Assembly: GCA_017563195.1 (NCBI GenBank)
Contig: JAFXDO010000047.1
Location: 1-47,743 of the forward strand
DNA length: 47,743 nucleotides
Direction of reading: 5' to 3'
From: Clostridia bacterium
Lineage (GTDB): Bacteria; Bacillota; Clostridia; Oscillospirales; CAG-382
Under the pieces are notes generated by a model. The model did not search any database. It worked only from the letters and a program-made list of their open reading frames with translations, and was not told the origin of the DNA. The position numbers and the translations under genes were made by a program. Positions 42,286-47,743 of the stretch are shown in pieces (position 1 is the stretch's first letter; each line of letters begins with the position of its first letter).

Positions 42286-43632
42286 ATGAAAAGAACATTA
42301 ATCTCTTTATTGGCGGCGCTCTTCGTTTTCTCCGCGCTTTTGCTTCCCGTCGCCGCTGCGACAGACGATTCATCGACCGCTTCGGCGGGTGAATCCTCCG
42401 AGGCTGAGGAAAATAAAGCCTCCGTCATAGACTGGAATGACAATCAGACCAAGGACGAAAACGGCAATTACACCTTCGATAACGCCTACGGATACGTTTT
42501 TAAGATCGAATCGGTCAACAGCATCGTGCTTAAGGAAAACGCGATCATCTTCACCGACGAGGTAAGGTATCGCGCGTCACTTCCTCAGTACGGCGTAAGC
42601 ATTCTTCTTGCTCCCACGAGCGAGGAAAACGTTTATAAGGTGCAGAAGAGCCCCATAGTCCGCCCCGACAGCGCCGACAAGGCGATCGAAGCGGGCATCA
42701 ACTTCGAAAACGGCAATATCGTACTCGTCGTTATGTCGTCGGGCGACTGCCCTCCCGCATCCAACTGGGAGGCAAAGGTTGCTTCCGTTGCACTCGGTGC
42801 GGGCGATAAGGTGACGCTTTCGGGCATCGACCTTGAAAAGGGCATCGCAAAGAAGGCTACCGTTACGGTTCAGGACGCGCCCAAGGGCTATAAGCCCACC
42901 AACGGCGTCGAAAAGGCGCCCTCGAGCACCGCGTCTGCCGAAAAGCCCACCTGGATCGCAAAGCTCAAAAAGACCTTTATCGAGGGTGAACGCTATAAGT
43001 GGCTCCTCGACGGTCTTAAAAACACCATGATAATCACCTTCGGCGCGCTTATCATCGGTGTCCTTATCGGTGCGGTGATAGCGATCGCGAAGTATTTCTG
43101 CGAGGGCAATAAAAAGCTCTTTTTCGTGAACTGGATCTGCGATCTGTACACGACCGTTATCCGCGGTATCCCGATAACCGTTCTTCTGCTTGCATTCTTC
43201 TACATAATCCTCGTTTCGGCAAAGAGCATCACCGTCGCTATAATCGCCTTCGGTATCAACTCGGGCGCGTATATGGCAGAGCTTATCCGAAGCGGCATCA
43301 ACGCCGTCGACAAGGGACAGATGGAGGCGGCTCGAAGCCTCGGTCTTTCCAAGGGTCAGGCGATGTGGAAGATCATTCTCCCGCAGGCGATAAAGAACAT
43401 CCTTCCCGCTATCGGTAACGAATGCATCGCACTTTTGAAGGAGACCTCGGTCGCGGGCTACGTTGCGATCGTCGATCTTACCCGTGCGGCAAACAACATC
43501 AGAAACAAGACCTTCGACGCGGTCAATCCGATAATCGTGCTCGCGTTGATGTATCTCATAATCGTCGTTGTTATGACGAAGCTGCTTGCAATTCTCGAAA
43601 GGAGGCTGCGCAGAAGCGATGGAAAGAAATAA
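42286..43632 (+). CDS. Amino-acid ABC transporter permease with secreted N-terminal domain
   Basis: 448 residues, about twice the usual 220. The C-terminal half (235-440) is a normal HisM/GlnP permease with five membrane segments and the EAA loop [20 protein letters not shown] (347-366). In front of it is a signal peptide (1-24, ending PVAAA), a Ser/Glu linker (26-45), a domain of about 150 residues (46-200) rich in beta strands, and a second linker (205-222). The domain is not a full binding protein and was not recognised. An outside N-terminus fits the five-helix topology of this family. Its ATPase follows with a 14-base overlap. Confidence 0.88.
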   Translation: MKRTLISLLAALFVFSALLLPVAAATDDSSTASAGESSEAEENKASVIDWNDNQTKDENGNYTFDNAYGYVFKIESVNSIVLKENAIIFTDEVRYRASLPQYGVSILLAPTSEENVYKVQKSPIVRPDSADKAIEAGINFENGNIVLVVMSSGDCPPASNWEAKVASVALGAGDKVTLSGIDLEKGIAKKATVTVQDAPKGYKPTNGVEKAPSSTASAEKPTWIAKLKKTFIEGERYKWLLDGLKNTMIITFGALIIGVLIGAVIAIAKYFCEGNKKLFFVNWICDLYTTVIRGIPITVLLLAFFYIILVSAKSITVAIIAFGINSGAYMAELIRSGINAVDKGQMEAARSLGLSKGQAMWKIILPQAIKNILPAIGNECIALLKETSVAGYVAIVDLTRAANNIRNKTFDAVNPIIVLALMYLIIVVVMTKLLAILERRLRRSDGKK

Positions 43633-44362
43633 CGAAGTGCTTATCCGCGTAAGCGACCTTAAAAAGGATTTTGACGGCGTATCGGTATTGAAGGGCGTCA
43701 GCATCGATATCAACAAGGGCGACGTGGTCTGCGTTATCGGCGCATCGGGCTCGGGCAAATCGACGTTTTTGCGATGCCTTAACCTTCTCGAGCTTCCGAC
43801 CGCAGGCTCGATAATCTTCGACGGCGAGGACCTTACCGACAAAAAGGTAAACCTCAACCTTCACCGACAGAAGATGGGAATGGTGTTCCAGCAGTTCAAC
43901 CTCTTCCCGCATATGACCATACTTGAAAATATGACCTGCGCCCCCGTTTTGCTCAAGAAGGCGACCAAGGAGCAGGCGGAAGCAAAGGCGAAGGAGCTTC
44001 TTGCCCGCGTAGGACTTGCCGACAGAGCAGACGCCTACCCGAACCAGCTTTCGGGCGGACAGAAGCAGCGTGTCGCAATAGTCCGTGCGCTTTGCATGGA
44101 GCCCGACGTGATGCTTTTCGACGAGCCGACGAGCGCGCTCGACCCCGAAATGGTCGGCGAGGTTCTCGACGTTATGCGCGAGCTTGCAAGCGAGGGCATG
44201 ACGATGGTAGTCGTAACCCACGAAATGGGATTCGCGCGCGAGGTATCCAACCGCGTTATATTCCTTGACGACGGCGTTATTGCCGAGGAGGGCACGCCTG
44301 CCGAGGTGTTCGGCGCACCCAAGTGCGAGCGCCTGCAGTCGTTCCTCGCAAAGGTGCTTTAA
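43619..44362 (+). CDS. Amino-acid ABC transporter ATP-binding protein
   Basis: 247 residues from ATG 43619; a TTG at 43586 opens the frame but lies deep in the permease gene. GlnQ/HisP family: Walker [11 protein letters not shown]-loop [16 protein letters not shown], signature LSGGQKQR, Walker [18 protein letters not shown]-loop VTHEMGFA. Powers the uptake system made of the two preceding genes. GGAGG is 13 bases ahead, a little far, but translation is probably coupled to the permease. Confidence 0.95.
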   Translation: MERNNEVLIRVSDLKKDFDGVSVLKGVSIDINKGDVVCVIGASGSGKSTFLRCLNLLELPTAGSIIFDGEDLTDKKVNLNLHRQKMGMVFQQFNLFPHMTILENMTCAPVLLKKATKEQAEAKAKELLARVGLADRADAYPNQLSGGQKQRVAIVRALCMEPDVMLFDEPTSALDPEMVGEVLDVMRELASEGMTMVVVTHEMGFAREVSNRVIFLDDGVIAEEGTPAEVFGAPKCERLQSFLAKVL

Positions 44363-44374
44363 AGGAGAAACGAT

Positions 44375-45358
44375 ATGACACTTAAAGGCAGAAGCTTTCT
44401 TAAATTACTTGATTTTACACCCGAAGAGATAAAGTATCTCATCGACCTTGCCATTGACCTTAAGGCAAAGAAAAAGGCGAATATCCCTCACAGGCTCTGC
44501 GAGGGCAAGAACATCGCGCTTTTGTTCGAGAAGGACAGCACGAGGACTCGCTGTGCATTTGAGGTTGCGGGTGCCGACCTCGGTATGCACCCCGTCTATC
44601 TCGGCCCGAGCGGCTCGCAGATGGGCAAGAAGGAAAGCATTGCGGATACCGCTCGCGTGCTCGGCAGAATGTTCGACGGTATCGAATACCGCGGCTACGG
44701 TCAGAGCATCGTCGAGGAGCTTGCCGCATACGCGGGCGTTCCCGTCTGGAACGGCTTGACGAACGAATTCCATCCTACCCAAATACTCGCCGATTTTATG
44801 ACGATAATCGAGCATTTCGGCAGTCTTGAGGGCAAAAAGCTCGTCTATATGGGCGACGCGAGATATAATATGGGCAATTCTCTTATGGTCGGCTGTGCGA
44901 AGATGGGTATGCATTTCGTTGCCTGCGCACCGAAGGAATATTTCCCCGATGCGGCTCTTATCGCGGAATGCGAGGCTGTTGCAAGCGAAACCGGCGCGAC
45001 GCTCGAATTTATCGAGGACCCGATGCTTGCGACCAAGAACGCCGACGTCATCTACACCGACGTGTGGGTGTCGATGGGTGAGCCCGCAGAGGTTTGGGAA
45101 AGCCGCATCCGCGAGCTTTCGCCCTACCGCGTGATAATGGAGATCATGGATAACGCAGGCGCACAGTGCCGCTTTATGCACTGCCTCCCCGCATTCCACG
45201 ATCTCGGCACCGTCATAGGCAGAGATATTCACGAAAGGTTCGGCATCGATTGCATGGAGGTGACCCACGAGGTCATCGAAAGCGACCGCTCGATCGTTTT
45301 CGACGAGGCGGAAAACCGTATGCACACCATCAAGGCGGTTATGGCGGCTACGCTTTAA
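44375..45358 (+). CDS. argF: Ornithine carbamoyltransferase
   Basis: 327 residues. Carbamoyl phosphate site [16 protein letters not shown], the ornithine and catalytic motifs HPTQILADF and MHCLPAFHD (Cys in HCLP). Makes citrulline. The location at the end of the arginine operon supports the anabolic enzyme over the catabolic arcB. GGAG precedes the ATG. A terminator follows, ending the operon. Confidence 0.96.
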   Translation: MTLKGRSFLKLLDFTPEEIKYLIDLAIDLKAKKKANIPHRLCEGKNIALLFEKDSTRTRCAFEVAGADLGMHPVYLGPSGSQMGKKESIADTARVLGRMFDGIEYRGYGQSIVEELAAYAGVPVWNGLTNEFHPTQILADFMTIIEHFGSLEGKKLVYMGDARYNMGNSLMVGCAKMGMHFVACAPKEYFPDAALIAECEAVASETGATLEFIEDPMLATKNADVIYTDVWVSMGEPAEVWESRIRELSPYRVIMEIMDNAGAQCRFMHCLPAFHDLGTVIGRDIHERFGIDCMEVTHEVIESDRSIVFDEAENRMHTIKAVMAATL

Positions 45359-45383
45359 TTTGCATTGAACAGAAAAATACAGA

Positions 45384-45420
45384 GGAGCCCTGCGTATATA
45401 ACGCGCAGGGTTCTTTTTGT
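45384..45420 (+). terminator. Terminator of the arginine operon
   Basis: AGCCCTGCG (about 45386-45394) pairs with CGCAGGGTT (45404-45412) through one G-U, then CTTTTTG. Confidence 0.8.
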
Positions 45421-45494
45421 TGTCACAAAGCACCAAAAAAGGGTTGGGACAATTGTGAGGAATTACGAAAATATTTTCGCGGCCGCTCAGGCGG

Positions 45495-45523
45495 TTGACA
45501 TTTTGCAATAAAAAAGGTAAAAT
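45495..45523 (+). promoter_or_regulatory. Promoter of the GH25 lysozyme gene
   Basis: Perfect TTGACA (45495-45500), 17-base spacer, TAAAAT (45518-45523), 36 bases before the ATG; CGGAGG follows as ribosome site. Confidence 0.8.
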
Positions 45524-45559
45524 TAGTTGGTTAAATTTTATAAATTCACGGAGGTTATT

Positions 45560-47743
45560 ATGAAAGCGACAAAACATATCCTTGCATTGTTACTTTCGCT
45601 TGCGATGATCTTTTCGATGATCGTTGCATCGGGCGTTATGACCGCTTCCGCTATTGCGGGTGGCGGCTTGCCTACTACTTATTACCGCGCATACGGCGTC
45701 GACCTTTCCTTCTGGAACGGTACGGTTGACTTCGCAAAGCTTAAGGCATCGGGTTGCCAGTTTGCGATCCTTCGTATCGGTTATGAGGGCAGCTCGAGCC
45801 GAACCGATACACTCGATACCAAATTCCTTACCTATTACAACGACGCTCGTGCGGCAGGTATGCCTCTCGGTGTCTATTTCTACTCGCTTGCTACCACCTA
45901 TGCGGGTGCTAAGCAGGACGCACAGTGGGTAATGAATCAGATCGAAAGCCGCAATATGTATTTCGAGTACCCCATCTATTACGATATAGAGGACAGTACC
46001 TATACCTATCAGACCTCGCTCGGCTCTGCCGCAATGGAGCAGCTCGCGCTTGGCTGGTGTGAAACCCTTGAGGCAAACGGCTATCTGCCCGGCATTTACG
46101 GCGGCGGCACTCAGGTTATCGATAAGCTTTCGAGTAGCTTCAAGGCGAAGTACGATACCTGGTATCCCCGTTACAAGTCCATGGACGCGAGCAACCAGTT
46201 TGCATCCAACTATAAGGACTACAGCTCCTACTGCTGCATGTGGCAGTTCGCCATCTTCAACAACTCCACCTACAGCGGCTTGTCCAGCAACACGCTCGAC
46301 AAGAACGTCTGCTACAAGGACTATCCCTCGATAACGTCCAAGTACGGCTATAACAACTGCGAAGGCGGCGCAAGAACCGAGCTTGAAGAGCTTGTAAGCA
46401 AGGCAAAGAGCGCTCGCTATGACCATTACACCGAGCAGGCACTTGCGGTTCTCCGTGCAACCTATAACGAGGCGGTCTCGCTTCTCAACAATTCGAGTGC
46501 TACCGACTCCTCGCTTTCGGATATGTCCGCAAAGCTTGAAAAGGCTCTTAACAACACCGTTGCAAATAACGAAAACGTCATTTCGGTCGGCAAGAGCTAC
46601 ACCGCTACCGCAAGCGGCAGAACCGACACCTTCGTTGACGACGGCAAGCGCCTTACCGACGGCGCAAAGGGCACTACCGACGGCGGCACCGATAAGTTCT
46701 CGGGCTTCAACAGTAACGATCCTATCGACGTTGTGGTCGACCTCGGCGGCAACGTTTCCTCCAACACCTACCGTATTTACGCGGCTAAGATGGAGGAATG
46801 GGGCATTCCCTCGCCTGCAAAGCTTACCATTTCGGTCTCCAACGACGGAACCAACTTCACCACCGTTGACTCTACCGAGATCAGATACCGCACCTACGCG
46901 AGCGATGGTTGGAATATGTTCACCTACACCGTGAAGTCGGATACCACCCGTACCGAGCGTTACGTTAAGTTCACCGTTACTCCCGGTGCAAACCACGTAT
47001 GGCTCGAAGAGGTTCAGGTAATGAACAACCCCATTGCGGCGACCGGCAAGATCTACGTCACCGGAATGAACAAGTACATCTACGCGGGTGATACCGTTAT
47101 CTTTACCCCCGACCAGAGTCCCATCACCGCAAGCAACCACAATATCAGCTACACCACCAACGTTGTTGCTACCTGGAACGGCTCGAGCTACGTAATAAGC
47201 TCGATCTCCACCGGTACCGGCACCGACACTCCCGATATCGCGCTTAACAGCAACCAGATCCTCATTGCTACCCACGATTGGGAATACGGCACCGACGATC
47301 CCATCATAGGTTCTTCGGTAAACGCAGGCCGTCTGAAGGGCGCAAAGATCGGCGATTCGCTTTCCTTTACAAACGTTGATATCAACGGCAAATCGCTTTC
47401 TGTTACTCCTACCATTCAGGTAATTTCGGTCACCTCCGAGCCCGTTGAAAAGCCCGATAACGCAAAGACCTTCTGGGTGACTCACGTTAACGACAACACG
47501 AGCGAGGGCGCAGGCACCATCTTCACCTCCTCCTACGAGGGTGCGGGCTGGTGGCTCCACGTAGCGTTCAAGCCTGTTTCGGGTAAGGACGGCGTGTACG
47601 AAATCGTAAACCTCTCCAACGGTATCGACGACGGTAAGGCTACCGCACTCGCTATTCCCGCAGGCGGCTTCGTCTGGGCTATCAACAAGGGTAACGACTA
47701 TCCCTCGCTCGGACTCGGCGACACCGACTACACCTCGCCCAAC
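45560..47743 (+). CDS. Secreted GH25 lysozyme with C-terminal accessory domains (partial)
   Basis: 728 codons open to the window edge; the 3' end is missing. Signal peptide about 1-31 (MKATKHILALLLSLAMIFSM-type). GH25 muramidase domain about 43-255: GVDLSFWNG with Asp48, YPIYYDIEDST with Asp142 and Glu144, YGGGTQVIDKL and MWQF near its end. Then a FIVAR-like helical segment (272-332), an F5/8C-like beta sandwich (340-485: DVVVDLGGNVSSNTYRIYA, SNDGTNFTTV) and at least one further beta-rich region with ILIATHDWEYG. It should cut peptidoglycan of the own or neighbouring cells; accessory domains suggest binding to wall or glycan. Single-gene unit with a strong promoter. Confidence 0.92.
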   Translation, partial: MKATKHILALLLSLAMIFSMIVASGVMTASAIAGGGLPTTYYRAYGVDLSFWNGTVDFAKLKASGCQFAILRIGYEGSSSRTDTLDTKFLTYYNDARAAGMPLGVYFYSLATTYAGAKQDAQWVMNQIESRNMYFEYPIYYDIEDSTYTYQTSLGSAAMEQLALGWCETLEANGYLPGIYGGGTQVIDKLSSSFKAKYDTWYPRYKSMDASNQFASNYKDYSSYCCMWQFAIFNNSTYSGLSSNTLDKNVCYKDYPSITSKYGYNNCEGGARTELEELVSKAKSARYDHYTEQALAVLRATYNEAVSLLNNSSATDSSLSDMSAKLEKALNNTVANNENVISVGKSYTATASGRTDTFVDDGKRLTDGAKGTTDGGTDKFSGFNSNDPIDVVVDLGGNVSSNTYRIYAAKMEEWGIPSPAKLTISVSNDGTNFTTVDSTEIRYRTYASDGWNMFTYTVKSDTTRTERYVKFTVTPGANHVWLEEVQVMNNPIAATGKIYVTGMNKYIYAGDTVIFTPDQSPITASNHNISYTTNVVATWNGSSYVISSISTGTGTDTPDIALNSNQILIATHDWEYGTDDPIIGSSVNAGRLKGAKIGDSLSFTNVDINGKSLSVTPTIQVISVTSEPVEKPDNAKTFWVTHVNDNTSEGAGTIFTSSYEGAGWWLHVAFKPVSGKDGVYEIVNLSNGIDDGKATALAIPAGGFVWAINKGNDYPSLGLGDTDYTSPN

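Noticed and set aside
44375..45358. Catabolic ornithine carbamoyltransferase (arcB)
   Set aside because: Sequence alone does not decide, but it ends a biosynthetic operon and there is no arcA or arcC nearby.
45590..47560. 656-residue minus-strand open frame
   Set aside because: Antisense to the GH25 lysozyme gene, with no ribosome site and a composition typical of shadows.

Overview
The window looks like a chromosomal segment of an anaerobic, low-to-mid GC Gram-positive of the class Clostridia, probably an uncultured gut Oscillospirales-type organism. This is an inference from gene content and style: a T-box leader before thrS, NrdR, the ECF transporter order ecfA1-ecfA2-ecfT-truA, VanW and YqeG proteins, an oxygen-sensitive ferredoxin-dependent 2-ketoacid oxidoreductase, strong TTGACA/TATAAT promoters with 17-base spacers, AGGAGG ribosome sites, and secreted proteins with lipoboxes. 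No rRNA, tRNA, CRISPR array, transposase or phage gene was seen.

Layout. 1-302 holds a long imperfect hairpin and a perfect 32-base palindrome. 303-4050 (minus) has a secreted repeat lipoprotein and a NatAB-type ABC exporter. nrdR (4196-4651) is divergent from it. 4856-10315 is an arylacetate operon: paaK, iorA, iorB, a second paaK and a double-ACT protein. 10409-12645 is a T-box-controlled thrS. 12856-13615 is a small HTH plus membrane-protein pair. 13657-15038 (minus) is yqeG and vanW, divergent from a TIM-barrel protein and a serine hydrolase (15209-16785). A hairpin-rich 434-base element bounded by 12-base inverted repeats fills the gap at 16787-17220.

17221-30050 (minus) reads, in transcription order, ecfA1, ecfA2, ecfT, truA, DUF5711, cvpA, pgsA, clpE-like, a 957-residue protein with P-type ATPase architecture but lost catalytic residues, a DUF1858 redox-type protein, mscL and a BadF/GlcNAc-type kinase. 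30137-33205 (minus) is ruvC-ruvA-ruvB plus an RNA-type methyltransferase. acpP and a HAD phosphatase follow on the plus strand. 34565-45358 is a complete arginine pathway, argGHCJBD-[amino-acid ABC transporter]-argF, behind a strong promoter with ARG-box-like sites. The window ends inside a secreted GH25 lysozyme gene (45560 to the edge).

How the genes work together: the IOR cluster should turn aromatic 2-oxoacids into arylacetyl-CoA and arylacetates with reduced ferredoxin; the arginine operon makes arginine from glutamate and carries its own transporter; the ecf module energises vitamin uptake. The most unusual items are the catalytically degenerate P-type ATPase in a Clp/DUF1858/MscL neighbourhood, the permease with a secreted N-terminal domain of unknown type, and the nested hairpin element at 16787-17220.
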